Of a stretch of DNA of 64,000 bases, positions 1-8,596 are shown one piece after another. The notes beneath the pieces are model-generated. The model saw only the letters and a list, made by a program, of their open reading frames with translations. It was not told the DNA's origin and did not search any database. The DNA is taken from the NCBI RefSeq assembly GCF_951230155.1, contig NZ_CATNVD010000001.1, positions 1 through 64,000 of the forward strand. The letters are read 5' to 3'. A program made the position numbers and the translations under genes. The stretch comes from Parablautia sp. Marseille-Q6255 (GTDB lineage Bacteria > Bacillota > Clostridia > Lachnospirales > Lachnospiraceae). Position 1 is the stretch's first letter, and each line of letters starts with the position of its first letter.

Positions 1-153
1 GATGGATGAGGTCAGCTTCCGCTGCGAGTGAAATGGAGCGGGTGCGTTAGCAGAGTTGCCTGTATCCTGAACGGGCGTATGATAAATCATGTATGAAAAA
101 ATTTGCCAACGATTACTTGACAGTAACAAAAATATCTGACAGAAACGTTGCTG

Positions 154-183
154 TTGAAGTTTAGGATGAAAACAGTGTATAAT
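154..183 (+). promoter_or_regulatory. Promoter of the MNT-HEPN pair
   Basis: TTGAAG (154-159) and a perfect TATAAT (178-183) are separated by 18 bases, 22 bases before the chosen start of the MNT gene. The rest of 1-153 shows no convincing gene. Confidence 0.6.
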
Positions 184-205
184 GACCATAACAGGAGGGG
201 TGTCT

Positions 206-547
206 ATGTGTACGAAAAATGAATTAAGTGACATTATACAAAAGCTGACGCAGATATACCGCACTGTATATGGTGGAAATCTTGTTGAGGTGATTTTGTA
301 TGGTTCTTATGCTAGAGGAGATTATAATAATGATTCCGATGTAGATATTGTAGCAATTGTTCGGGGAGAACGCGAAACGTTGCAGGAACAGTTAAAGCAG
401 GTATGGGATGCATCCTGTGAATTGGAATTGGAATATAATACCATACTTTCTCCAACTGTGATTCCTTATGAAGAATTTAAACGATATCAGGAAGATCTTC
501 CATATTACCGCAACATTGTAAAGGAAGGAGTGGTCATTAGTGCTTGA
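206..547 (+). CDS. MNT-type nucleotidyltransferase, antitoxin of a MNT-HEPN pair
   Basis: This 113-residue protein has the minimal nucleotidyltransferase signature GSYARGD followed by a D-x-D (DVD), the metal-binding core of Pol-beta-type transferases. The family commonly neutralises a HEPN partner, in studied cases by transferring AMP to it. I chose ATG 206 over ATG 182 because AGGAGGGG lies six bases before it, while 182 has no ribosome-binding site. The gene overlaps the HEPN gene by eight bases, so the two are probably translated together. Seen: motif and overlap. Known: family role. Inferred: antitoxin function. Confidence 0.85.
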   Translation: MCTKNELSDIIQKLTQIYRTVYGGNLVEVILYGSYARGDYNNDSDVDIVAIVRGERETLQEQLKQVWDASCELELEYNTILSPTVIPYEEFKRYQEDLPYYRNIVKEGVVISA

Positions 548-932
548 TAACCGCGAAGAACTGGTAAAATACCGCTTGGAAAGTGCAAGGGAGCGTTTAA
601 ATTCGGCAGAGGTATTGCTGAAAAATGGAAATTACAAAGATTCTATAGGACGATCTTACTATGCGATGTTTACTGCTGTTCGGGCGTTGCTTGCGAGGGA
701 CGGAATTGATTATTCAAAGCATGCAGGTGTGATTTCTTATTTTCAGAAAGAGTATATTAAAACGGAACAGTTTGATAAAAAATATTCGAAATATTTAAGT
801 CAGGCTTTCCAAATCAGGAATAACACCGATTACTCAGATTTCTTTGTGGTGTCACATTCAGATGCGGAAGAACAATATGAAAGGGCATTGGCGTTTTGGG
901 GTGTGATTGAGAGTTATTTGAACAAAAAATAG
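540..932 (+). CDS. HEPN domain protein, toxin partner of the MNT gene
   Basis: A 130-residue, mostly helical protein with the typical HEPN segment SYYAMFTAVRALL (about residues 39-51) and a later RNNTDY segment. Active HEPN RNases carry R-x4-6-H; here the H position is not filled, as in the HEPN subfamily with an R-N-x-x-D-Y pattern, so catalysis cannot be assumed. The start is GTG 540, inside the end of the MNT gene. It is followed by a strong terminator, so the pair forms its own two-gene unit just ahead of the MoxR/VWA cassette. Confidence 0.85.
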   Translation: MLDNREELVKYRLESARERLNSAEVLLKNGNYKDSIGRSYYAMFTAVRALLARDGIDYSKHAGVISYFQKEYIKTEQFDKKYSKYLSQAFQIRNNTDYSDFFVVSHSDAEEQYERALAFWGVIESYLNKK

Positions 933-953
933 AAGAAGCTGCTAAAAAGATCT

Positions 954-993
954 GGCGGGATATGAAAGAATGAATTTCATATCCTGCCTTTTT
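954..993 (+). terminator. Rho-independent terminator after the HEPN gene
   Basis: A 14-bp stem (954-967 with 975-988, one G-T pair) with a seven-base loop is followed by TTTTT. It ends about ten bases before the ribosome-binding site of the next gene, so it could also act as an attenuator for the cassette. Confidence 0.8.
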
Positions 994-1016
994 CGTTTGG
1001 GAAAGGAGGCGGTCGT

Positions 1017-1316
1017 TTGGAAAAAGAACTGATTCTTGCATATTACCAAAATCATGAATGGGAACTGGAAGAGAAATATTTAAAGGAAGATAAAGGATAT
1101 CAGGAGCGGGAAAAAGAATTGAAAGAATCGGTTGCGGTTCTGGAGCCACTTTTAAAGGAACTGGGACATGAGATCTGGCTGAAGGTCGATCGGGTATTGA
1201 CTGCTCATAACCAGTGTGAAGCGTATGCGCTGCAGGCGATGTACGCAAAAGGGGTAGAGGATGCCTGTAGGATTTTTTGCCCGATACGAAAGGAGGAAAT
1301 ATATGGCAGAAATTAG
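1017..1316 (+). CDS. Small unknown protein, first gene of the MoxR/VWA cassette
   Basis: This 99-residue charged protein is not recognised. It starts with TTG 1017, set by AAAGGAGG at 1001-1008. The first half is rich in Glu and Lys with heptad-like spacing (LEEKYLKEDKGYQEREKELKE), suggesting a helical hairpin or coiled coil. Its last 14 bases overlap the start of the ATPase gene, whose ribosome-binding site lies inside it. The overlap suggests the small protein and the ATPase are made together; the role is unknown. Confidence 0.7.
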   Translation: MEKELILAYYQNHEWELEEKYLKEDKGYQEREKELKESVAVLEPLLKELGHEIWLKVDRVLTAHNQCEAYALQAMYAKGVEDACRIFCPIRKEEIYGRN

Positions 1317-3093
1317 CATGTATCAGGCATGGACAATGAAACTGCCTCTGCCAGAACCGTTTCAAAAGCTTATGGAACAGGCAAAGGGAAAGCGTGTCAG
1401 TTATGCAGATGCAGACTGCTCCTGTTATAACAAACGCGAAAAAGGAAAGATGACAAAACTCCATCCCCCTACCTTATCAGCAATTCTTGGGTTGCTTGAA
1501 ATTGATTCAGGAACTGCGCCAGGCGGCTGTGGTATTCAGAAACGGAAAGAAGTGGACTATTTTCTTATGGAATACGAAAAAGAGGGCAGAACATATATTC
1601 TGGTATACAACTACCGTAATGGGCGTTTTGCGGGACAGGTACAAACCGAAAAAGGAATGGAATCCCTTCCATGTGTTGTTCCCGGAAAAGATACCGGAGA
1701 AGAATATCTAGCGGTTCTTGCATACGCAAGCCTTCTGGAAATTAGTCCGCTGTATGACTCAGAATTTTCCAATCATTTTTATGCATTAGGACATCAATAT
1801 CAAAACGGCTGGACGGATCCGAAGGAAGCACTCCATTCTGCGTTTGTATGCTGTGATAACCTATACCGCAGGCTGAGCGCTGCGCCAGAAGAGGCAATTC
1901 CGCTGGAGCAGTCCCAGTTTTGTGAAGAAGGAAAGATGGAAAGGCTTTCCCATTTTAAAATACAGCTTGGTATTTACGCACCAAATGATCATATATGGGG
2001 AACTTTTCAGTACCTGACGGTACAAAATACAACGACAGTTGGACAGCGTACGATTGCTGACATGAAAGAATTATATTCCTGTAACTGGGACGTTCCAGAG
2101 AACTCCCGAAGCCGGATCCCTCATTTGCCGGAGAGCTATCGGGTAAGCGAAGGCGCAGAGGAAATCCTCCAGAGGATTGTGGATACGCCTGCACGGATGT
2201 TTATGCTGACCGGAAGCGCTGGCGGAGGAAAGACAACGGATGCAAAGATGATCGCGCAAATCCTTGGACTTCCTTATTATGTATTTACCTGCGGGCCGGA
2301 TACAGATGAGTTAAGCCTTTTATCCAGCACAGTACCAAATATGGGAAAGAATCCTAACACACTTCCAGAATTTCCTCGGTTTGAAGATATGCAGATGGAT
2401 CCAGCTACGGCACTTGCTGTTATAAGTGGTTCTTATGAAGCAGAAATTGGGGCAGAAGACGCTTTTCAAAAGATCATGGAGGCGGCTTATCAGAAGGGAT
2501 ATGAACAGGCAAAGAATGAAAAGGATTTTTTATTAAAGGAATCGGAAATTGTAAAAGCCTGCCGGGAAGCCTGTGTTTTGGAAATCCAGGAGCCGTCTGC
2601 AATTGAAAAACCTGGAACTTTGGTACGCTTAAATTCTCTTTTCGATGATGGGGCATGTACTGATCTGGTAAATGGGGAAATTCTGAACCGGAATCCAAAT
2701 ACCATCGTCATTATGACAACAAACCTAAATTATGCCGGATGTCAGGGATTTAATGCTTCTGTCATATCACGCATGGCTTTGGTTCAGCATAGGGAAGATT
2801 TGTCTGTAGAAGACATGGTACAGCGAGTAATGGAACGTACCGGTTTTGCAGATGAGGAACTGCTTCTGTTTATGGCATCCGTGGTAAAGAAAATCCAGAA
2901 ACATCTGGAACAGGAAGAAATTCAGGGAGGCATCTGCGGATATCGAGAACTGGAAAATTGGGTATGGAGCTATCAGACAACAGGAAATCTTTTGAAATCG
3001 GTTAAGAATACGGTGATCAGTAAGGCGGCTTTTCTTCCGGAGGACCGGGAAATACTGATGGATACCTATATTCTGCCGCATGTCAGTGAGTAG
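1303..3093 (+). CDS. MoxR-like AAA+ ATPase
   Basis: A 596-residue protein with an uncharacterised N-terminal half and a C-terminal AAA+ module. Walker A is GSAGGGKTT at about residues 304-312. The Walker B position reads VLEIQEP, with Gln-Glu where Asp-Glu is usual. Sensor 1 is IVIMTTN, followed by a sensor-2-like region. I chose ATG 1303 because AGGAGG precedes it by seven bases; the upstream ATG 1261 has no such site. MoxR-type ATPases typically remodel target complexes together with a VWA protein, and the next gene encodes one. Function here is inferred from that pairing. Confidence 0.82.
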   Translation: MAEISMYQAWTMKLPLPEPFQKLMEQAKGKRVSYADADCSCYNKREKGKMTKLHPPTLSAILGLLEIDSGTAPGGCGIQKRKEVDYFLMEYEKEGRTYILVYNYRNGRFAGQVQTEKGMESLPCVVPGKDTGEEYLAVLAYASLLEISPLYDSEFSNHFYALGHQYQNGWTDPKEALHSAFVCCDNLYRRLSAAPEEAIPLEQSQFCEEGKMERLSHFKIQLGIYAPNDHIWGTFQYLTVQNTTTVGQRTIADMKELYSCNWDVPENSRSRIPHLPESYRVSEGAEEILQRIVDTPARMFMLTGSAGGGKTTDAKMIAQILGLPYYVFTCGPDTDELSLLSSTVPNMGKNPNTLPEFPRFEDMQMDPATALAVISGSYEAEIGAEDAFQKIMEAAYQKGYEQAKNEKDFLLKESEIVKACREACVLEIQEPSAIEKPGTLVRLNSLFDDGACTDLVNGEILNRNPNTIVIMTTNLNYAGCQGFNASVISRMALVQHREDLSVEDMVQRVMERTGFADEELLLFMASVVKKIQKHLEQEEIQGGICGYRELENWVWSYQTTGNLLKSVKNTVISKAAFLPEDREILMDTYILPHVSE

Positions 3094-3102
3094 GAAGGAT
3101 GG

Positions 3103-5271
3103 ATGCGAATGAAAAATTCTGATTATCAGAAAAGAATCCGCTCAGAGACAGAAAAGGTCTGTCCCAAAGAAGTGTTTGCTTCCGCTTCGTATCTACGGAT
3201 GATGAAATCGGTGGCATGGGAACTGACCGGCGGCCGACCGGTAAACGTAAGACTCTATTATTTTCCAGGAGAGGATCGGCTGGGCTGGTCTGATGGAAAA
3301 ACAGTTGGAGTAAATTATGGCAATGGCCTGACGCAAAGTTTTCTGACTATGGAGCAACAAAACTTAAGTGTAACCGGTATTTTAGCTCATGAATGTGGGC
3401 ATGAGGTTTTATCGGATCACGGACTGCGCATGCATTATACAAGGGGGATGCTGGAGGGAATCTGGTATCCCCGTCCGCCAAAACCGCAAAACGAAGAGGA
3501 AAAAAAATCTTTGGAGCAGATCCGCCATTACTTTGAGAAAAAAGACCAGATGGCGTTGTCATTAATCGTGCAGGTAGCCAGATACTTACATAATCTTCTG
3601 GAAGATGTCTATGTGGAGGAAATCATGTGCCGCCGTTTTCCGGGAAGTGCCAAAAAAGGAATCCTTCTGAATCGGGAACGAAACGTGGAATGGCTTCCCA
3701 CACTGCGGGAACTGTTACAGGAAAAAGAAGATGCGGTGTCCATTTTAATGAACTTGTTTGCCCAATATGTGCTGTCCGGAAGAGTTAATAACTGGACACA
3801 GGAAGAACATCCGCTTCTTGATACCGTAAAAGAAGCACTTCCGGCTATTCAAAAGGGAATTTATGGAACCAATCCAAGTAGCCGCGTTCTTGCTGTCAAT
3901 CAGGTACTTCTAAAGATCTGGAAATACCTGTACGAGATCATCCAGAAAATGGAAACGGAGCAGGAAAAAGAGGAGGAGGATTCTCAAAATCAGGAAGCGG
4001 AAGATAAAGAAGAACCACATTCCACACAACAGCCTGCAAATAAAGAAACGTCTCTTGGGGAGGGCAATGCTTCAGACGAAGAAAAGCCTGCTGGCTGTGA
4101 CACAACGCAAGATTCGGAAACTTCGGAGGAAAAACAAGAAGTTTCCCCTATGGAGGCTTATTTAAGGCATCTTGCCGCACGTATGCCGAAGTTTGTACAA
4201 GATCCAACAACCGGAAAGCAGTTTCGTGACTTACCAAAGGATGTTTCCTGGGACGGCGATTGGGATGCAAACTGGGAAGTGCCGGAAGAAAAGGAAGAAG
4301 CAAAAATTCCAGTTATGGTAATTGATACAGAAAGCAGCCTGCAGGAACTTTTATATCAAATGGCAAAAGAACGGGTGAACGTACAGGTAGATGCAGAAAT
4401 CCAGCAGGAACTACAAAAAGAACTGGACGAGGCAGATTTTGATACAGGACACCGGAAAGTAAAAAAGAGCGTATGCCGGTTATCTGAGATAAGTGAACAG
4501 CAGGAAACACAGTATCAGGAGTTTTCTCGAAAAGCAAAAAAGATACAGCATCGCCTTCAGACAACCGTACTTCCATTTTTGAATATTAGTGGAACTCGAA
4601 GGGAACGGCGGCTTTTTATGGGAAAGAAGATTGACATGAGAAGCATAGCACAGCCGCAGGGCGCTATTTACTGCAAGGATTATCCAGGAAAGAAATTGGA
4701 TGCAGCAATGGCGGTACTTCTGGATTTGTCGGAATCTATGTCTGGAAAACGATTAGAGCAGGCAAAACTTGCCGCATTATGCCTGTATGAATTCTGTCGA
4801 AAAGTAGGAATTCCAGTATTGATTTACGGACATCATACAGATGGATATTTTCACCAAAATTTGGAGGAGGAAACAGTATTTCTGCATTCTTGTGCAGAGT
4901 TTGCTTCGGACCGAAAAGACGGTTACCGTATTACAGCATTGAAACCCAACGGTGCAAATAGGGACGGCGTTGCAGTGCGCTTTATCGGAAGGAAACTGGC
5001 ACAGCGAACAGAACACTGTAAATTGTTTGTCCTGATCAGCGATGGGCTTCCAAACTCGAACCAATACAAAGGAGAAGCTGCAAAAAAAGATTTAATACAA
5101 ATAAAAAAGGAACTGGCCGGACAAGGGATTTCCTTTCTTGCAGCGGCGATAGGAAGTGACAAAGAACGGATCCGCGATATTTACCAGAATGCGTTTTTGG
5201 ACATCTCAAATATAGAGGCTTTACCGGTCACACTGGCAAAGAAGGTTGCACAGGAATTAAGGAGGAAGTAG
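3103..5271 (+). CDS. Metallopeptidase-like/VWA domain protein, partner of the MoxR-like ATPase
   Basis: A 722-residue protein with three parts. The N-terminal region carries HECGH (residues 96-100), a zinc-peptidase-type HExxH, and a later NLLEDVYVEE that could supply a third ligand. Residues about 285-350 form a low-complexity acidic linker rich in Glu and Gln. The C-terminal part is a VWA domain with the MIDAS motif DLSESMS and LISDGLP. VWA proteins paired with MoxR ATPases usually bind metal and partner proteins. Whether the HExxH part cleaves anything is unknown. The gene starts nine bases after the ATPase gene. Confidence 0.82.
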   Translation: MRMKNSDYQKRIRSETEKVCPKEVFASASYLRMMKSVAWELTGGRPVNVRLYYFPGEDRLGWSDGKTVGVNYGNGLTQSFLTMEQQNLSVTGILAHECGHEVLSDHGLRMHYTRGMLEGIWYPRPPKPQNEEEKKSLEQIRHYFEKKDQMALSLIVQVARYLHNLLEDVYVEEIMCRRFPGSAKKGILLNRERNVEWLPTLRELLQEKEDAVSILMNLFAQYVLSGRVNNWTQEEHPLLDTVKEALPAIQKGIYGTNPSSRVLAVNQVLLKIWKYLYEIIQKMETEQEKEEEDSQNQEAEDKEEPHSTQQPANKETSLGEGNASDEEKPAGCDTTQDSETSEEKQEVSPMEAYLRHLAARMPKFVQDPTTGKQFRDLPKDVSWDGDWDANWEVPEEKEEAKIPVMVIDTESSLQELLYQMAKERVNVQVDAEIQQELQKELDEADFDTGHRKVKKSVCRLSEISEQQETQYQEFSRKAKKIQHRLQTTVLPFLNISGTRRERRLFMGKKIDMRSIAQPQGAIYCKDYPGKKLDAAMAVLLDLSESMSGKRLEQAKLAALCLYEFCRKVGIPVLIYGHHTDGYFHQNLEEETVFLHSCAEFASDRKDGYRITALKPNGANRDGVAVRFIGRKLAQRTEHCKLFVLISDGLPNSNQYKGEAAKKDLIQIKKELAGQGISFLAAAIGSDKERIRDIYQNAFLDISNIEALPVTLAKKVAQELRRK

Positions 5272-5272
5272 C

Positions 5273-5944
5273 GTGAAAGAAGTAAATCAGGAAGTATCAA
5301 AACAGATTAGTGTATATAAAACAAATACAGCTCTTCTGGAACTAAATAACTGCCTGCGGCCAGCATCTGCAGCTGTACCCTGGCATATCCATGCACAGGG
5401 ACGGCAAGACGAAGCTGGATATTCCCTGATCCGTGCAGTGATGGTGGATTATGCATCGCGAGATCAAAGTATCAGCGTATATGCAAACCTTACGCCGGAA
5501 CAGGTACGTTATCTTTATGTTCAGATTTGCCGCGGGATCGAAGAATTTTCTTATTTCCAACAAAAAATATTCAAAGACAGTCAAAAATCAGGAAGGGGGA
5601 TTGTTACCTGCTTTTCCATGTGCCGCCATACTTTTGATGCCAAAGGGCAAAAGCGGCGTCTGCCATGGACGGTAGAAATACAAAATGGAACGGGGAAGCT
5701 TGCACACAACAAAAATGGCGGTCAATTTTGTGAAAAAAGATCTTATATAAAAGAGCGGGCGGTATCTGTAAGCCTTCAGGATGAGGACATATTTCTTTTG
5801 TTCGCAAGGGCAGAGGCGGTCATACGAGCCTTTGAACAAGACGCTCTCTTCCGAAAGAGAAACGCCGGCAATTTTCAGAAGCTGTATCAAATGATGGAAA
5901 AGCTAATCTTGGGAGTGTCTGATTTCACAAAAAGGGCAGTTTGA
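5273..5944 (+). CDS. Unknown protein of the MoxR/VWA cassette (223 aa)
   Basis: Not recognised. GTG 5273 starts one base after the VWA stop, with AAGGAGG just upstream inside the VWA gene, so translation is probably coupled. The sequence is mixed alpha/beta with a central basic patch (residues about 105-150) containing KSGRGIVTCFSMCRHTF, which has two Cys and one His that could bind metal. No signal peptide or membrane segment is visible, so it is probably cytoplasmic. Confidence 0.65.
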   Translation: MKEVNQEVSKQISVYKTNTALLELNNCLRPASAAVPWHIHAQGRQDEAGYSLIRAVMVDYASRDQSISVYANLTPEQVRYLYVQICRGIEEFSYFQQKIFKDSQKSGRGIVTCFSMCRHTFDAKGQKRRLPWTVEIQNGTGKLAHNKNGGQFCEKRSYIKERAVSVSLQDEDIFLLFARAEAVIRAFEQDALFRKRNAGNFQKLYQMMEKLILGVSDFTKRAV

Positions 5945-5958
5945 TTTAAGGAGCTATT

Positions 5959-6357
5959 ATGGAAGAGAGTAAAAAGAATAAGCAGCCCTATTTTCGGACC
6001 GGCTATGTGATCGAACTAGAACAAGATCGATATTTTTCCGGTTGGCAGGGGGGCAGGATCTGCGGCACTTCTGTAGAAGGAGCCAAATATTTTGATACTG
6101 CAAAAAGAGCAGAAAGTTATGTGCGAAGACATCTGGGCTTCCTAGGATTTTCAGCCTGCCTTTGTCGGGTCTGTTTTGTGTTGGTAGAAACGGAGACATT
6201 GGAAACGGACTGGGAATTGATTTCGGATGAAAATGGAATTGTCAAATTTACATCTTATGAAGCTGCAAAAAAATACAGGAAGGAACATATGCTGCAGGAG
6301 CATACGATGATAGAGCTTTTTGCTTTTCGTGAAAAAAGCATGCAGATAGCAGCATAG
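5959..6357 (+). CDS. Unknown small protein of the MoxR/VWA cassette (132 aa)
   Basis: Not recognised. It begins at ATG 5959 after AAGGAG, 14 bases beyond the previous gene. The first 60 residues (GYVIELEQDRYFSGWQGG) look like a short beta-rich fold, and the middle has CLCRVCFVLVETET with three Cys. No membrane segment. Its position between the VWA partner genes and the two large genes suggests it belongs to the same complex or operon, but no function can be assigned. Confidence 0.6.
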   Translation: MEESKKNKQPYFRTGYVIELEQDRYFSGWQGGRICGTSVEGAKYFDTAKRAESYVRRHLGFLGFSACLCRVCFVLVETETLETDWELISDENGIVKFTSYEAAKKYRKEHMLQEHTMIELFAFREKSMQIAA

Positions 6358-6367
6358 GATAGTTGTA

Positions 6368-6389
6368 CAGGGGCTGGAAACAGTCCCTG
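6368..6389 (+). other. Intercistronic hairpin with GAAA loop
   Basis: CAGGGGCTG (6368-6376) pairs with CAGTCCCTG (6381-6389) around a GAAA tetraloop, with one G-T pair. It has no T-run and lies just before the ribosome-binding site of the 728-residue gene. It probably protects RNA ends or sets relative expression rather than ending transcription. Confidence 0.6.
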
Positions 6390-6409
6390 CTCTACTTAGG
6401 AGGATATTT

Positions 6410-8596
6410 ATGGAATGGAAGATTTTTGATGCGCTGATCGATGAAACGCTATATGTTCAAATGAAAGAGCTTATTTATCTGTCCTGTACAATGGAAGATA
6501 AATACAGGCGAAAACAAACACAGGAAACGTATGATCTTTTCACAAAGACGGCAAGTACTTCCTTAAAAGAGACCTATGGATTAAGCTATCCGGGGGAAGT
6601 ATTGGAACGTCTTGGAGAGCACAGGAAGATCACCCCAAAGGAAATACGGACACTGGGGCTTGCTTTGGCAAGAACAAACGAACTACAGGAAAACAGTATG
6701 TTTGTAGAAAATCAATTATCCGTATTTTTGAAGAAGCTATTTGCCCTTCCAATTGAGATGGATCCTTTTTTACTGTGTATCCGATATGTACTGGATAATA
6801 AAAATAAAATATCTTATTACAATTCCTTACTTCAATATGCTTATACATCCGTTGCAGAGATTTTAGTTGTGCTGTCATTTTTTCCGCAGGACGATATCAT
6901 TTGGGATAGAGTAAAAGGTCGCTTGAATGAATTGATTGGAAAAAAACGCCAGATTTCAGTGCATGAAAACCTGCCCGTATATGTTTATCTGAGCCAACAT
7001 TTTTCTTTTCGGATGAAAGGCTACCGCAAAAAGGATCTGGAAGCATTAAAGTACCTGATGCGGCTGCCATTTTCCAGTGTTTTAGGAAGTGGAAAGCTGG
7101 CGGATCAGAAATTAAAGGAAAATGGATACGATTCAATGGAAGTGCTGTTTTTAAATGAGGTTTTAATTCATGAGGTAAAACATCCGGAAACGATAGCCGC
7201 ATATTCGATTACAGCAGAAAAACTGGCGATAGAGTTTTGCAGAAAAGTTCTGGATTCAGAGCAGGAATTCCCGGAACCGTTTTATGAATTATGCAGAACT
7301 CTGTTTGGAATATATAAGTCCTTTAATCCTAAAGTGCAGGGATATGACAACCTGCCGGCAGCATTGGGGCCGCTGGTAAAAATTAAAAATGTAAAGTCGT
7401 TCTTCGTCCTTCATCCCTATATGAATGATACAGACCGCAGGCACTGGAGGCAGATTGATCTGACCGATTCTAAATGGGACATTTTGTATGGAAGATTATC
7501 AGAGAAAAACTATAATCTTTGTGTGACCGAAACCTTAGAAGCAGAACAGGATGCGGAAAAATTAAAAAACAGTATTCTTCATTACCGGGAACTGACCGGA
7601 AATGATTATACAACTCGGTTCTGGGAAAAAAGTATCTGGCAAAATCAAATTATTTTTACCCATCTCGTAAATAAAGAGGTACTTCCGGCAGCAGATCTGA
7701 TGGATACATTTTTAACGGAATACTTGGAAGACGAAAAAAAGGCTGTTGATAAATGGAAGAACATGGTCTGGTATCTTCACGCATATTGCAAAGGAGTGAA
7801 GTATCCTGCTGTTTTTCCGGTACTGGAACACTATGCGGAAAGAATAGGAGTTGCAGACCTTCCGCATATTTTTGCGGCGAAGGAAATTTGGGAAAGCTGC
7901 TTTAAGAGAAATGATGGTTATTGCAGGAGCAATCAGTATGAGATGGATTTGATACGGGAGTTTTTGACACCTGAGCAACACCAGAAACTGTTTTCCTGGA
8001 TTGATGCCTATATTTTTCAGTATCATACTGGACAATATCGCTGTTTTTTACTGCATGTACTTTCGCAGGAAAAAAATCTTCTCTGGCTTCCGAAAGAAGA
8101 TGCAACAGATATATTCCAGTATCTTGGAGATGTAATCGGAGAATTTGAGCTTCCGACACAGCTTCGGAAGCTTTATTTATCCGAGCAGGAACAGGAAGAA
8201 TTAAAAAAACGAGAATTGCTGAAAAAAGAAGAACAGGAGAACCGGGAGCTACAGTATGATTTGCGTGAAATACGCCATACATTTTCTGTGATTGTTGCAA
8301 AGACCAGAAAAAAAGCTGGACAGTTTCAGAAAATTGGATCTTTTTTGAAAATGTGTAGGCGGAAGCATGAACTTTCAAAGTATATTGCCTCTTATCTGAG
8401 GGATTATTTTGCAAGGGAACCGGTTTATTTATATGAGCCGCAGGATTTGGAAGATCTAGTATCCCTGCTTACCTTTTTATATTGTAAAAAAGCAATGCAG
8501 CTAAAAGAAATCAAAGACATTATTTGCAAAGTGGAGGAAATACCGTATGAAGAAAATCAAGGAACAGGTCATGGAGCATCTGGAGATAGTAAATAG
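6410..8596 (+). CDS. Large unknown protein of the MoxR/VWA cassette (728 aa)
   Basis: Not recognised. The start ATG 6410 has AGGAGG eight bases before it. The protein looks almost wholly alpha-helical, with no signal peptide or clear membrane span. Residues about 595-645 are a charged coiled coil (EQEQEELKKRELLKKEEQ). Long helical proteins beside MoxR/VWA pairs often act as scaffolds or effector adaptors, but that is inference. Its last 50 bases overlap the start of the 810-residue gene, so the two large proteins are likely made in a fixed ratio. Confidence 0.7.
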   Translation: MEWKIFDALIDETLYVQMKELIYLSCTMEDKYRRKQTQETYDLFTKTASTSLKETYGLSYPGEVLERLGEHRKITPKEIRTLGLALARTNELQENSMFVENQLSVFLKKLFALPIEMDPFLLCIRYVLDNKNKISYYNSLLQYAYTSVAEILVVLSFFPQDDIIWDRVKGRLNELIGKKRQISVHENLPVYVYLSQHFSFRMKGYRKKDLEALKYLMRLPFSSVLGSGKLADQKLKENGYDSMEVLFLNEVLIHEVKHPETIAAYSITAEKLAIEFCRKVLDSEQEFPEPFYELCRTLFGIYKSFNPKVQGYDNLPAALGPLVKIKNVKSFFVLHPYMNDTDRRHWRQIDLTDSKWDILYGRLSEKNYNLCVTETLEAEQDAEKLKNSILHYRELTGNDYTTRFWEKSIWQNQIIFTHLVNKEVLPAADLMDTFLTEYLEDEKKAVDKWKNMVWYLHAYCKGVKYPAVFPVLEHYAERIGVADLPHIFAAKEIWESCFKRNDGYCRSNQYEMDLIREFLTPEQHQKLFSWIDAYIFQYHTGQYRCFLLHVLSQEKNLLWLPKEDATDIFQYLGDVIGEFELPTQLRKLYLSEQEQEELKKRELLKKEEQENRELQYDLREIRHTFSVIVAKTRKKAGQFQKIGSFLKMCRRKHELSKYIASYLRDYFAREPVYLYEPQDLEDLVSLLTFLYCKKAMQLKEIKDIICKVEEIPYEENQGTGHGASGDSK

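Noticed and set aside
814-1464. Minus-strand open frame of 216 residues
   Set aside because: It lies opposite the HEPN gene end, a terminator and the cassette start; Ser/Pro/His-rich composition is that of an antisense frame and no ribosome-binding site is present.
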